Below, one piece after another: positions 23,337-32,219 of a stretch of 64,000 nucleotides of DNA. Position 1 is the stretch's first letter. Each line of letters begins with the position of its first letter. The stretch spans positions 1 to 64,000 of the forward strand of contig NZ_MJGI01000007.1 in the NCBI RefSeq assembly GCF_001864835.1. Reading direction: 5' to 3'. A model generated the notes under the pieces. The model made no database searches. It worked only from the letters and a program-made list of their open reading frames with translations, and had not been told where the DNA came from. Source of the DNA: Curtobacterium sp. MCBA15_001. Lineage in GTDB: Bacteria; Actinomycetota; Actinomycetes; Actinomycetales; Microbacteriaceae. A program made the position numbers and the translations under genes.

Positions 23337-25415
23337 TCAGGCCGCGCCCACGGAGGCGGCGGCGTCCAGGTAGGTCGCCCCCCAGCGCTCCGTCGGCTCG
23401 AGCACCGCCCCCTCGGCCCACTCGTTCCAGGCGTTGAGGTAGACCACCGGCGCGTCCGGCGTGACGCGTTCCGCCGAGCGGACGGCCTCGGCCAACCACC
23501 GTCGGAACGTGAAGGGGTTCGCGCCGTACCAGATGTCCGGCGTGAGCTGCCGACGCGCGGTGTTGTCGAAGCCGACCATCACGCCGGGAGCGACGCTGCC
23601 GAGTCCCTGCGGTGCGCGGAGGCGGTCGATGGTCTCGTCGGCCATCGCGCGGTACTCCAGGATCCGCCCGGCGAACGACGGTCGGACGTCGAGCGCGCCC
23701 TGCTCCTTCCACCGCCACGGGTGGTTGTGCGGCGGGAACCCGAGCAGGCCGTCGAGACCGGAGTCCTCGAGCCCAGCGGCTCCGAGCCCGTCGAACACCG
23801 CGCCGACGTCGACGCCCACCACGTGCAGCGGCCCGACCCCGGCCTCGGCTGCCCGACGCCGCCACGCCGCGATGGCCGCGCGGTGGTCGGGCAGGTGCGC
23901 CGGGCGGTAGACGGCGATGACCGCGGCGCCGCGGACGCGGTACCAGCGGGAGTCGGCGAGCATCGGCAGCAGGTGCTCGATGAAGTCCTCGGCTGGTGCC
24001 CGGTCGTAGTCCTGCGCGATGAGCACGCTGTCGCCGCGGCCGTCCCAGGTGCGGGTCCAGTCCTCGTTCGCCCACATCACGCAGAAGCGCTGGTCCAGGT
24101 CGCTCGCGACGAGGCGCTCGAGGGGCATGTCCATGAGCCGTTCGCCGGCGAACCAGTAGTGGTAGTACATGAAGGCGCCGATGCCGGCCTCGTTCGCCAA
24201 CTGCGTCTGGGCGGCCCGGACCTCGTCACGGTGCAGGTCGTAGAACCCGAGCGCTCCGGGCAGCAGCGGCTGCTGGTGTCCGGCGTGGTCCGGCACCGCG
24301 CGCGTGACGTTGGTCCACTCGGTGAAGCCGGTCCCCCACCACGCGTCGTTCTCGGGGAAGGTGTGGAACTGCGGCAGGTAGAAGGCGACGAGCTCCGCCC
24401 GCGCCGGCGGTTCCGGTCGCCGCGCCGGCAGGTCGTCGACCGCCGAGACGGTCAGGCCGCTCTCGATGGTGAGGACGCCGAGCAGTCGCTCGACCGCGTG
24501 CGCGGTGGTGCCGTCGATCTCGCCGCGCTCGTCCGGGAAGTCGTCGCGGTCCATCCGGAGCGCCCGGAGCCCCCGGAGCACGAAGCCCTTCGCCCAGTAC
24601 ACCGACCCGGCCGGGAAGCGCAGGTCGACGGGCAGGTCCTCGAGCTCGAGCCGGTGGAGCAGCGAACGGACGCCCGGCTCGTCGGCCCCCCAGTGGTCGG
24701 CCCCGACGATCGACGCCGCCGAGGTCACCATGCCGGCGTCGGTGTGCCGGAGCGCGTCGACGATCGCGGCGGTCCGGTCGCGGTCGCCGAGCACGGCGTC
24801 GAGGAGCTCGTCGCGCCAGTCGGCTCCGCTCCCCTGCAGCGTGCCGTGGTCCTCGCGCCAGGCCGACCGCTTCGTGTGCACCTTGAGCACGGCGTCGTAC
24901 CCGTCCAGGAGCCCGGCGTTGACGACCGACACGAGCGGCAGGACGTCGCGCCCGCGGTTCTCGATCGGCAGGACGACCACCCGGCGCACCAGGTCGAGGC
25001 CGGTCGTGTCGACGTCGGCGTCGATGCCGTCCGTCACGGTGACGACCAGGTCGAACGGCTCGGGGACGTTCCGCAGGCGGGACACCAGACCGGCCACCAG
25101 CTCGGGGTAGTGCACGTGCAGCACGACGGCGAGGCGGGGGCGTTCGACCCCGACACCGCGGTCCGCGGCGCCGATCAGCTCGCGCCACTGCTCCGGGAAC
25201 CCGACGAACCGTCCACCCGAGCGACGCTCCACCCACGAGCCGAAGTCGTGGGGCGGTCGCGACGCGGTGTCGGCGGCCGCGGCCTGCCGGATGAGCGCGC
25301 GACCCAGGTGGATGCGGTACCGGCCGAGACGTCGCTTCGCCCCGGCCCACGTCGGGATCCTGATGATCTTGCCCCTTCCGAACGGACGGAGCGCAGGTCT
25401 CGACCACCGCTCCAG
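23337..25415 (-). CDS. RgpF-like rhamnan synthesis protein fused to a WbsX/GH99-like domain; probable CTG start
   Basis: The protein is about 692 aa from this start. The N-terminal ~310 residues match rhamnan synthesis protein F (AVVLHVHYPELVAGLVSRL, LPIENRGRDVLPL, KVHTKRSAW, GSVYWAKGFVL). The rest is a WbsX domain (FYLPQFHTFPENDAWWGTGF, MYYHYWFAGERLM, NEDWTRTWDG, YLNAWNEWAEGAVLEP). Both are found in rhamnose-rich polymer loci. Coding similarity runs to about 25420, but no in-frame ATG, GTG or TTG lies there. CTG 25415 sits 7 nt after a TACGAT -10 box, matching the leaderless spacing of neighbouring genes. Alternatives are ATA 25424, 8 nt after GGAG, or GTG 25505, which would add 30 basic, unlikely residues. 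Confidence 0.82.
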   Translation of the reverse strand: MERWSRPALRPFGRGKIIRIPTWAGAKRRLGRYRIHLGRALIRQAAAADTASRPPHDFGSWVERRSGGRFVGFPEQWRELIGAADRGVGVERPRLAVVLHVHYPELVAGLVSRLRNVPEPFDLVVTVTDGIDADVDTTGLDLVRRVVVLPIENRGRDVLPLVSVVNAGLLDGYDAVLKVHTKRSAWREDHGTLQGSGADWRDELLDAVLGDRDRTAAIVDALRHTDAGMVTSAASIVGADHWGADEPGVRSLLHRLELEDLPVDLRFPAGSVYWAKGFVLRGLRALRMDRDDFPDERGEIDGTTAHAVERLLGVLTIESGLTVSAVDDLPARRPEPPARAELVAFYLPQFHTFPENDAWWGTGFTEWTNVTRAVPDHAGHQQPLLPGALGFYDLHRDEVRAAQTQLANEAGIGAFMYYHYWFAGERLMDMPLERLVASDLDQRFCVMWANEDWTRTWDGRGDSVLIAQDYDRAPAEDFIEHLLPMLADSRWYRVRGAAVIAVYRPAHLPDHRAAIAAWRRRAAEAGVGPLHVVGVDVGAVFDGLGAAGLEDSGLDGLLGFPPHNHPWRWKEQGALDVRPSFAGRILEYRAMADETIDRLRAPQGLGSVAPGVMVGFDNTARRQLTPDIWYGANPFTFRRWLAEAVRSAERVTPDAPVVYLNAWNEWAEGAVLEPTERWGATYLDAAASVGAA

Positions 25416-25422
25416 CCGGTCT

Positions 25423-25432
25423 ATCGTAGTAT
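25423..25432. promoter_or_regulatory. Overlapping divergent -10 boxes (RgpF-like gene and wzm)
   Basis: The minus strand reads TACGAT (25428-25423) and the plus strand reads TAGTAT (25427-25432), sharing two bases. Polymerase could probably not open both at once, so the rgpF-like operon and the wzm-wzt operon would exclude or balance each other. Confidence 0.4.
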
Positions 25433-25508
25433 CTCCGCGGCGATCACTCGGTCGCCGCCGGTCGCCGCACCCGCGCGACCGGACCCCCCGGCGAGGAGAC
25501 CGCACCTG

Positions 25509-26420
25509 ATGCCAGACGCGAGCACAGTGGCCACCCGACGCGCGGAACGACTCGCGACCGAGCCCTGGCAGCACGCCGGCGCACGCGGGACCGGCCTGGC
25601 CGGCTTCGCCAACACGGTCCGTGACATCTGGGCGCAGCGCGAGCTGCTCGGCATGCTCACGAAGCGCGAGCTGAAGGCCCGCTACAAGGACTCCTCGCTC
25701 GGCTTCCTGTGGAGTCTCGCACGTCCGCTGACGTCGCTGTTCATCTACTACGTGGTGCTCGGGACGTTCCTCGGCAACGCGAAGAACATCGACAACTTCG
25801 CGATCTACATCTTCTCCGGCCTGACGATCTTCACGGTCTTCCAGGAGATCGTCGGCTCGGGCACCGCGTCGATCGTGGTGAACTCTGGCCTGGTGAAGAA
25901 GGTCTACCTGCCGCGCGAGATCTTCACGCTGTCCTCCGTCGGGTCCGCGCTGTTCAACTTCCTCATCCAGTTCGCGATCCTGCTCGTCGCCGCCCTGGCC
26001 CTGCAGACGATCGCCTTCGGGTGGGACCTGCTGTACGGGGTCGGTGCGCTCGTCCTGACGATCGTCTACGCGGTCGCCCTCGCGCTGCTGCTCGGTGCGC
26101 TCAACGTGTACCTGCGTGACGTGCAGTACCTGGTCGAGGTCGTCCTCATGCTGGCCATGTGGGGCTCGCCGATCGTCTACTCGTGGACGCAGGTCGCCAC
26201 CCGGGTGCCGGGCTGGATCACCGAGCTCTACCTCAACAACCCCGTCACCCTCGCCGTGATCGGCTTCCAGCAGGCGATGTGGGGTGCGACGAGCCACGGC
26301 ACGACGCCGGACCACCTCGCCACGCGCATGATCGTCGCACTCGTCATCGGACTGGTGCTGCTGTTCGTCTCACAGCGGGTCTTCGCCCGCCTGCAGGGCA
26401 ACTTCGCCCAGGAGCTCTGA
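25509..26420 (+). CDS. wzm: ABC-2 polysaccharide exporter permease
   Basis: This 303 aa membrane protein has six predicted membrane segments after a cytoplasmic amphipathic N-terminus. Its signature regions are LTKRELKARYKDSSLGFLWS at the first segment and LNVYLRDVQYLVEVVLMLAMW near segment five, typical of Wzm/TagG/RfbA-type permeases. It exports a completed polyprenyl-linked polymer together with Wzt, encoded 4 bp downstream. ATG 25509 has GAGGAG upstream. The leader from the predicted start site is about 70 nt. Confidence 0.93.
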   Translation: MPDASTVATRRAERLATEPWQHAGARGTGLAGFANTVRDIWAQRELLGMLTKRELKARYKDSSLGFLWSLARPLTSLFIYYVVLGTFLGNAKNIDNFAIYIFSGLTIFTVFQEIVGSGTASIVVNSGLVKKVYLPREIFTLSSVGSALFNFLIQFAILLVAALALQTIAFGWDLLYGVGALVLTIVYAVALALLLGALNVYLRDVQYLVEVVLMLAMWGSPIVYSWTQVATRVPGWITELYLNNPVTLAVIGFQQAMWGATSHGTTPDHLATRMIVALVIGLVLLFVSQRVFARLQGNFAQEL

Positions 26421-26424
26421 ATCG

Positions 26425-27636
26425 ATGTCCACCGCCACCCCCATCGTCCGCGTCCAGGACGTCTCCAAGCGGTTCGTCCTCCACAAGGAGAAGAGCCTCA
26501 AGGAGCGCGTCCTCAGCGCCGGCCGCAACAGCGCCTTCCGTGAGGACTTCTGGGCGCTCCGCAACATCGACCTCGAGATCGACTCCGGCTCGACCGTCGG
26601 CCTGATCGGCCCGAACGGCTCCGGCAAGTCCACGCTGCTCAAGACCATCGGCGGCATCATCCAGCCGTCCAGCGGCTCCGTCGTGCGCCGTGGCCGGATG
26701 GCGGCCCTGCTCGAGCTCGGCGCCGGGTTCCACGCGGACCTCACCGGGCGGGAGAACGTCTACCTCAACGCCTCGATCCTCGGGCTCTCCCGCACGCAGA
26801 CCGACCGGTACTTCGACGACATCGTCGAGTTCTCCGGGATCGCCGAGTTCATCGACACGCAGGTGAAGTTCTACTCGAGCGGCATGTACGTGCGGCTCGC
26901 CTTCGCGGTGGCCGTGCACGTCGACCCCGACCTGCTGCTGGTCGACGAGGTGCTCGCCGTGGGCGACGAGGCGTTCCAGAAGAAGTGCCTGGACAAGATC
27001 GCGTCCTTCCAGCAAGAGGGCCGCACGATCGTGCTCGTCACGCACACGCTGAACCAGATCACCGACCTCTGCTCGCGAGCCCTCGTGCTCGCCCGCGGCA
27101 GCGTCGTCTTCGACGGGGACCCGACCGACGCCGTCAGCGTGCTGCGCTCGGGGTTCCAGACCACCATCGCGGCGGACGAGGAGAGCGCCCGGCGCACCGA
27201 ACCGGAACCCGAGCCCGCACCGACGTTCGACATCGCCCGCGTCGAGTCGATCGTCGTGGACGGCGACCGCGACGACAAGAGCGGCCAGGTCGTCGTCCGC
27301 CCGGACCGCCCCCTGACCATCGACGTGACGGTCGACGCCAAGACCCGGCTCGAGGAGTGGGGCATCGGCGTGCACGTCGACAACCCGTTCGGCCAGGTCG
27401 TCGTCGGCACGCACAGCGACCTCGTCCGGACGCCCCCGCCGTTCGAGGGCAAGAAGACCGTCCGGTTCACGTTCTCCGACGTGCGCCTGGGCGGCGGCGA
27501 GTACCGCGTGACGAGTGCCGTCTTCGGTCGGGGCAGCCAGGAACTGCACCGCATCACCGACGGTGCGACGTTCACCGTCCGCCCGACGCGCACGTCCTAC
27601 GGCCCGATCGGCGCCGCCGCCGCCATCCAGTTCTGA
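26425..27636 (+). CDS. wzt: ABC exporter ATPase with C-terminal Wzt carbohydrate-binding domain
   Basis: This 403 aa protein has an ATPase domain at residues ~1-245, with Walker A GPNGSGKST (62-70), signature YSSGMYVRLAF (150-160), Walker B LLLVDEVLAVGDEAF and the H-loop VTHTLNQ. Residues ~266-403 form a beta-sandwich Wzt_C-type domain, which in other species recognises the finished chain's non-reducing end and so selects the cargo. It energises export through Wzm. It is in an operon with wzm and the GT2 gene 5 bp downstream. Confidence 0.93.
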   Translation: MSTATPIVRVQDVSKRFVLHKEKSLKERVLSAGRNSAFREDFWALRNIDLEIDSGSTVGLIGPNGSGKSTLLKTIGGIIQPSSGSVVRRGRMAALLELGAGFHADLTGRENVYLNASILGLSRTQTDRYFDDIVEFSGIAEFIDTQVKFYSSGMYVRLAFAVAVHVDPDLLLVDEVLAVGDEAFQKKCLDKIASFQQEGRTIVLVTHTLNQITDLCSRALVLARGSVVFDGDPTDAVSVLRSGFQTTIAADEESARRTEPEPEPAPTFDIARVESIVVDGDRDDKSGQVVVRPDRPLTIDVTVDAKTRLEEWGIGVHVDNPFGQVVVGTHSDLVRTPPPFEGKKTVRFTFSDVRLGGGEYRVTSAVFGRGSQELHRITDGATFTVRPTRTSYGPIGAAAAIQF

Positions 27637-27641
27637 CCCCG

Positions 27642-28583
27642 ATGCCCGGCCGGATCGAGGTCGTCGTCGTCAACTGGCGGCGAGCCGACCTGACGATCGC
27701 GTGCGTGCGGTCAGTCCAGGACCAGGCAGCGGCGCTGGACGCCGTCGTCACCGTCGTCGACAACGCCTCCGGTGACGGGTCGGCAGCGGTGCTGCGCGAC
27801 GCCCTGCCCGGCGTCCGGATCGTCGAGAGCCCGGTGAACGGCGGGTTCGGCGCCGGCGTCGACCTGGCTGCCGCTGCCTCGACCGCGGACGTCCTCGTCC
27901 TGCTCAACAACGACGCCGTCGCCGAACCCGGCTTCCTGCGCGCGCTCACCGACCCGGTGCTCGACGGCACGGTGACCGGTGCCACGACGGCCCGCATCCT
28001 GCTGCACGCCGAACCCGGGGAGCCGGTGCTGACGAACTCGACCGGCAACGTGGTCGACGCGGCCGGCAACGGCGGCGACCGCGACTGGCTGGTCCCCCAC
28101 CCCGCCCAGGCGACTGCTTCGGTCTTCGGCTTCTGCGGCGGCGCGTGCGCCATCGCGATGCCGGCCTTCCGCCAGGCGGGCGGCTTCGACGAGTCGCTCT
28201 TCATGTACTACGAGGACACCGACCTCAGCTGGCGCCTGCGCCGCCACGGCCACCAGGTGGCGTTCGTCGGCACGGCCGTCGCGGTGCACCGGCACGCGTC
28301 CTCGCTCGGCACCGAGTCCGAGGGGTTCGTCGTCGCCAACACCCGCAACCGCCTGGTGGTCGCGGTGAAGAACGCGCCGTGGCCGGTCGTCGTCCGTGCG
28401 GCGGTACGCGGCGTCGCCCGCGCCGGTCTGGACACGTTCTCGCGCGATCCCGGGGTCCGACGGCGCGCACGCTGGGAGCGGCGCGCGCTCGCCCAGGCCG
28501 TGACGCGCCTCCCGTCCGCTCTGCGCGCCCGTCGGGCGCTCGACCGGAGCGCCACCGCACCGCGGCCCCAGATCACCGGCTGA
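27642..28583 (+). CDS. Family 2 glycosyltransferase (WbbL-like)
   Basis: This 313 aa GT-A enzyme has EVVVVNWRRADLTIACV, TVVDNASGDGSA, LVLLNNDAVAEP and FDESLFMYYEDTDLSWRLR, the set shared by rhamnosyl and galactofuranosyl transferases of GT2. It starts 5 bp after wzt, so it is the third gene of the exporter operon and probably contributes to the exported polymer. A basic C-terminal tail may associate with the membrane. It converges with the GT4 gene at 28672. Confidence 0.83.
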   Translation: MPGRIEVVVVNWRRADLTIACVRSVQDQAAALDAVVTVVDNASGDGSAAVLRDALPGVRIVESPVNGGFGAGVDLAAAASTADVLVLLNNDAVAEPGFLRALTDPVLDGTVTGATTARILLHAEPGEPVLTNSTGNVVDAAGNGGDRDWLVPHPAQATASVFGFCGGACAIAMPAFRQAGGFDESLFMYYEDTDLSWRLRRHGHQVAFVGTAVAVHRHASSLGTESEGFVVANTRNRLVVAVKNAPWPVVVRAAVRGVARAGLDTFSRDPGVRRRARWERRALAQAVTRLPSALRARRALDRSATAPRPQITG

Positions 28584-28630
28584 CACAGACCACCAACTGA
28601 CACCGACCGTCTGGAGGCGCGGATCGCCCC

Positions 28631-28687
28631 CGGCGGCCAGCGTCGGCCGGTCCGTGGGTGGCGACCGGCGGTCAGCGTCGGCCGGTC
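28631..28687. repeat. 22-bp direct repeat at the end of a GT4 gene
   Basis: The unit cggcgg(c/t)cagcgtcggccg with gtc following occurs at 28631-28652 and 28666-28687 with one mismatch. The second copy covers the last codons of the minus-strand gene, so the first looks like a duplicated gene end. Confidence 0.7.
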
Positions 28688-30084
28688 AACCGGAGCGCGT
28701 CGCGGCGGACACGGTCGCGGACCCGCTCCGCGACCAGGCGCGGACCGCCGTCGCGCAGCAGCCGGGCGAACGTCACGAGGTCGTCCTTCCGGGTCCGGGC
28801 GGGCAGCGGCGGCGGGTCCTCGACCATGTTCCAGATCGGGACCGTGCTGCGCGCCGGCGCCTCGAGGAAGTCGAGGAACGGGCCGAGCACGCGTTCCCAG
28901 GTCATCGCCTCGGCGAGCTCCCGCGACGCTGCCGCCCACGCCTCGCGCGCCGACGTGTCGCGCGCGGCACGCACGATCGCGGCCGCGAGCGCGTCGACGT
29001 CCCCGACCGGGACCGTCAGCCCGTTGCCGTGGCGCTCGACGAGGTCCGCGAACACGTCGCCCTCGGTCGTGATGATCGGCAGCCCCGCCCACAGGTAGTC
29101 CAGGTTGCGGGTGCGGAAGCTGAAGCGGGTCTCGAGCCCCGCGGGGTGCGTCGTCACCCCGATGTCCGCCTCGGCGAGGTACCCGGCGCGCTCGTCGTAG
29201 GGCACCCACTCCTCGTTGAAGACGACGTGGGTGCCGAGGATCCCGAGCTCGCGGGCGAGGGCGACCGCCTGGTCGGGGACCGCGTGTCCGTCCAGCATGG
29301 CGTTCGGGTGCACCTTCGCCATGAAGAACAGGCGCAGCTCCGGGACCTCGTGCCGGGCGACGTCGACCGCCCGGATCAGGGTCATCGGGTCGAACCAGTC
29401 GTAGATGCCGCCGCCCCAGACGAGGACGAAGTCGTCCGCGCCGATGCCCTCGACCGCACCGCGGAGTGCCCCAGGCGTCGGCTCGAAGGCCTGGCCGGTG
29501 ACCCCGAACGGGGCGATGCGGACCAGGTCGTCGATGACACCCGCTGCAGCGCCGTCGGCGCCCGCTGCGGCGCCGTTGACCGGGCGGACCCGGCCGAGCG
29601 CGGCGAGCTGACCGATCCACAGGTCGCGCTGCCGGTCGTTGGCGCAGAGCACCAGGTCCGCGCGGGAGAGCTGGGCGTTGAGCTCCTTGGTGAGCTCGCT
29701 GACCACGCGGGTCTCCTGGTCGCGGTCGAAGCCGTGCTGGCGCCCGAGGAACTCGAGGTGGAACGGGTCGTAGAGGTCCATCACCTGGATCTGCGGGCGG
29801 ACGGCGAGCCAGGGCATCGTGGCGTAGAAGCCCCCCTGGAACACGACGACGTCCGACTCGTCGACCAGGGCCTCGGCGTTGTCGCCGCGGAACTCGACCA
29901 CCCGGAAGCCCTCGCCCTCCCGCGAGACGGACCGGGACGACGCGATCGTCACGTGGTGGTTGCGCGCGGTCAGGGCACGGGCGATCTCCCAGGCGCGGAT
30001 CGCCGGACCGGCGAGCCGTTCGGAGATCGGCTCGCCCACGATCAGGAGCACGCGCGCGCGGGCGGGGACACGGGTTGCAGTCAC
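28672..30084 (-). CDS. GT4-type glycosyltransferase
   Basis: This 470 aa protein has a GT-B fold. The N-terminal domain starts with RVLLIVGEPISERLAGPAIRAWEIARAL. The C-terminal domain has VWGGGIYDWFDPMTLIRAV and TRNLDYLWAGLPIITTEGD, typical of GT4 enzymes that use nucleotide-activated sugars in the cytoplasm. An Ala-rich insert near residues 170-185 is unusual but in frame. GTG 30084 lies 7 nt after a TACGCT -10 box. It diverges from the GT4 gene at 30161. Donor and acceptor are unknown. Confidence 0.82.
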   Translation of the reverse strand: MTATRVPARARVLLIVGEPISERLAGPAIRAWEIARALTARNHHVTIASSRSVSREGEGFRVVEFRGDNAEALVDESDVVVFQGGFYATMPWLAVRPQIQVMDLYDPFHLEFLGRQHGFDRDQETRVVSELTKELNAQLSRADLVLCANDRQRDLWIGQLAALGRVRPVNGAAAGADGAAAGVIDDLVRIAPFGVTGQAFEPTPGALRGAVEGIGADDFVLVWGGGIYDWFDPMTLIRAVDVARHEVPELRLFFMAKVHPNAMLDGHAVPDQAVALARELGILGTHVVFNEEWVPYDERAGYLAEADIGVTTHPAGLETRFSFRTRNLDYLWAGLPIITTEGDVFADLVERHGNGLTVPVGDVDALAAAIVRAARDTSAREAWAAASRELAEAMTWERVLGPFLDFLEAPARSTVPIWNMVEDPPPLPARTRKDDLVTFARLLRDGGPRLVAERVRDRVRRDALRLTGRR

Positions 30085-30091
30085 CTCAGCG

Positions 30092-30097
30092 AGCGTA
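30092..30097 (-). promoter_or_regulatory. -10 box of the GT4 gene at 28672 (leaderless)
   Basis: The minus strand reads TACGCT with 7 nt to GTG 30084. Confidence 0.5.
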
Positions 30098-30115
30098 GTG
30101 GCATCGACGTACCGT

Positions 30116-30121
30116 TATGCT
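30116..30121 (+). promoter_or_regulatory. -10 box of the GT4-wbbL operon
   Basis: TATGCT would give a leader of about 33 nt that includes the GAGAGG ribosome-binding site before ATG 30161. Confidence 0.45.
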
Positions 30122-30160
30122 TGACGCTGCCCTGCCAGCCGAGAGGAACCGCACAGCTCC

Positions 30161-31282
30161 ATGACCGTTCCAGTGCTCATCGACGGGACCGCGATCCCGG
30201 AACGGCTGGGCGGAGTGGGTCGGTACCTCGAGGGGCTGGTCGCCGGACTGCACGAGCTGGGGACCCCGTTCGCGCTCGTCGTCCGCCGCGAGCACGTCGC
30301 GCACTTCCGCGCTCTCGCCCCGTCGGCCCGGATCGCCGTCGCCCCGGACTGGATCCGGTCGCGACCGCTGCGGTTCGTCTGGGAACAGCTGGGGCTGCCG
30401 CTGCTGCGACTCCGCGCCGGCGCGCGGGTGCTGCACTCGCCGCACTACACGTTCCCACTGCTGGCCCACCGCAGCGTCGTCACCCTGCACGACGCCACCT
30501 TCTTCAGCGACCCGGCTGCACACGGCACCCTCAAGCGGCGGTTCTTCCGTGCGTGGACCCGGGCGGCCCTGGCAACCCGTCGCGTGTGCCTGGTCCCGAG
30601 TGCCGCGACCGCCGATGCCCTGCGCGAGCACGTGCACGGCGTGCGCTCCGGACTCGTGGTCGCCCACCACGGCGTCGACCGGTCGGTGTTCCGCGTCCCG
30701 GACGACGCCGAGGTGGACCAGGCGGCAGCGCGGCTCGGCATCGACCGCTCCCGCGGGTGGATCGCCTTCCTCGGCACGATCGAGCCGCGCAAGAACGTCG
30801 GCCCGCTCGTCGAGGCCTTCCGGCGCCTGCGCCGCGACCGTCCCGACGCCCCGGACCTGGTGGTCGCCGGGCAGCGCGGCTGGGACCCCGTCGCCGCTGC
30901 CGCGCTCGACGCGGTCCGGCCCGGCGACGGCGTGCACGAGGTCGGCTACCTCCCCCTCGAGACCCTGCCCGGCCTGCTCGGTGGCGCGACCGTGGTCGCC
31001 TACCCCAGCTCCGCCGAGGGCTTCGGGCTGCCGGTGCTCGAAGCGATGGCGACCGGCGCGTGCGTCCTGACCACGGACCGGACGGCCCTGCCCGAGGTGG
31101 GCGGCGACGCGGTCGCGTACACCGAGCCCGAGGCCGACGCCATCGCCGCGGCCCTCCGCGACCTCGTCGACGACGCGGACCGGCGGGCGGGCCTGCGTCG
31201 CGCGGCGGTCGACCGTGCGGCGACGTTCACCTGGGCCGCCACCGCACGCCGGCATCTCGACGCCTTCCGGGGCGTCGCGTGA
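30161..31282 (+). CDS. GT4 glycosyltransferase
   Basis: This 373 aa GT-B enzyme has the N-terminal VPVLIDGTAIPERLGGVGRY, the central GTIEPRKNVGPLVEAF at the nucleotide-sugar lobe, and SSAEGFGLPVLEAMATGACV with the two conserved Glu. These features match mannosyl/rhamnosyl transferases of the WbaZ/MtfB kind. ATG 30161 follows GAGAGG. The wbbL-like gene begins within its stop codon (GTGA overlap), so the two act in one pathway step or complex. Confidence 0.87.
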   Translation: MTVPVLIDGTAIPERLGGVGRYLEGLVAGLHELGTPFALVVRREHVAHFRALAPSARIAVAPDWIRSRPLRFVWEQLGLPLLRLRAGARVLHSPHYTFPLLAHRSVVTLHDATFFSDPAAHGTLKRRFFRAWTRAALATRRVCLVPSAATADALREHVHGVRSGLVVAHHGVDRSVFRVPDDAEVDQAAARLGIDRSRGWIAFLGTIEPRKNVGPLVEAFRRLRRDRPDAPDLVVAGQRGWDPVAAAALDAVRPGDGVHEVGYLPLETLPGLLGGATVVAYPSSAEGFGLPVLEAMATGACVLTTDRTALPEVGGDAVAYTEPEADAIAAALRDLVDDADRRAGLRRAAVDRAATFTWAATARRHLDAFRGVA

Positions 31283-32130
31283 GCCGGGTCGCGGTCGTCA
31301 CCGTCGCGTACGACTCGGCCGATGCGCTCGACGGGTTCCTGGCCAGCATCCGCGCGTCCGACGGCTTCGGGGACGCCGAGGTGGTCGTCGTCGACAACGC
31401 CTCGTCGGAGCAGGCCGCTGCGCGCGCCGTCGCCGAGCGCCACGGTGCCGGGTTCGTCGCGTTGACCGAGAACCGCGGGTACGGCGGTGGGATCGCAGCC
31501 GGACTCGACCGCGTGTCGAGCGCGCCCGAGTACGTGCTCGTGTCGAACCCCGACGTCGCGGTCGGTGCGGGAGCGATCCGCGCACTCGTCGAAGCCGCCG
31601 ACAGGACGCCGGTCGGGGCCGTCTTCGGTCCGCGCATCCTCGACGCCGACGGCCAGGTGTACCCGTCGGCGCGGAACGTCCCGTCGCTCCGGACCGGCAT
31701 CGGGCACGCCGCGTTCGGCCGGATGTGGCCGAGCAACCCGTGGTCGCTGCGGTACAAGGCCGAGCGGGACACCGACCGGGAACGCGACGCCGGGTGGTTG
31801 TCGGGCGCGTGCCTGCTCGTCCGCCGTGACCGCTTCGTCGCCCTGGGCGGGTTCGACGAGGACTACTTCATGTACTTCGAGGACGTCGACCTCGGCGCCC
31901 GGGTGACCGCCGCCGGCTGGGCGAACCGCTACGTCCCGAGCGCCGTCGTCACCCACACCGGCGCACACTCGACCGCACGGAACGTGAAACGCATGGAGCG
32001 GGAGCACCACCGCAGCGCGTACCGGTTCCTGTCCCGCCGGTACCGCGCGTGGTGGCTCGCACCGCTCCGGCTGGTGCTCCGGGTGGGACTCGCCGCACGC
32101 GCGCGCTGGGTCACCCGCTCGCAGCGCTGA
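31279..32130 (+). CDS. wbbL: dTDP-rhamnosyltransferase-like GT2 (WbbL family)
   Basis: This 283 aa GT-A enzyme has VAVVTVAYDSADALDGFL, VVVVDNASSEQAA, YVLVSNPDVAVG and FDEDYFMYFEDVDLGARV. The overall layout matches actinobacterial WbbL, which adds rhamnose to GlcNAc-pyrophosphoryl-polyprenol in linker assembly. It is located directly against the rmlA/rmlC genes that make its likely donor, dTDP-L-rhamnose. The symbol is by family resemblance; another rhamnosyl acceptor is possible. Confidence 0.8.
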   Translation: MSRVAVVTVAYDSADALDGFLASIRASDGFGDAEVVVVDNASSEQAAARAVAERHGAGFVALTENRGYGGGIAAGLDRVSSAPEYVLVSNPDVAVGAGAIRALVEAADRTPVGAVFGPRILDADGQVYPSARNVPSLRTGIGHAAFGRMWPSNPWSLRYKAERDTDRERDAGWLSGACLLVRRDRFVALGGFDEDYFMYFEDVDLGARVTAAGWANRYVPSAVVTHTGAHSTARNVKRMEREHHRSAYRFLSRRYRAWWLAPLRLVLRVGLAARARWVTRSQR

Positions 32131-32151
32131 CGCCGGTCACGACGCAGGACG

Positions 32152-32190
32152 CGACGACGCCCCGGTCTCGTGGAGGCCGGGGCGTCGTCG
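32152..32190. terminator. Bidirectional terminator between wbbL-like gene and rmlA
   Basis: A perfect 14-bp GC-rich stem (32152-32165 with 32177-32190) with an 11-nt loop lies midway between two convergent stop codons, so it can serve both. Confidence 0.85.
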
Positions 32191-32219
32191 TGCTTGCTGG
32201 TCGTCGTCCTGCGTGCTGC

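Noticed and set aside
25509..26315. Minus-strand frame upstream of the RgpF-like gene, open across the wzm gene
   Set aside because: It is the antisense of wzm with biased Arg/Gln/Asp-rich composition and no homology; only the part below about 25420 reads like a protein family.
28654..31278. Plus-strand extension ahead of the WbbL-like gene
   Set aside because: Family similarity starts at GTG 31279, which overlaps the previous stop; the upstream part is antisense to or out of frame with real glycosyltransferase genes.
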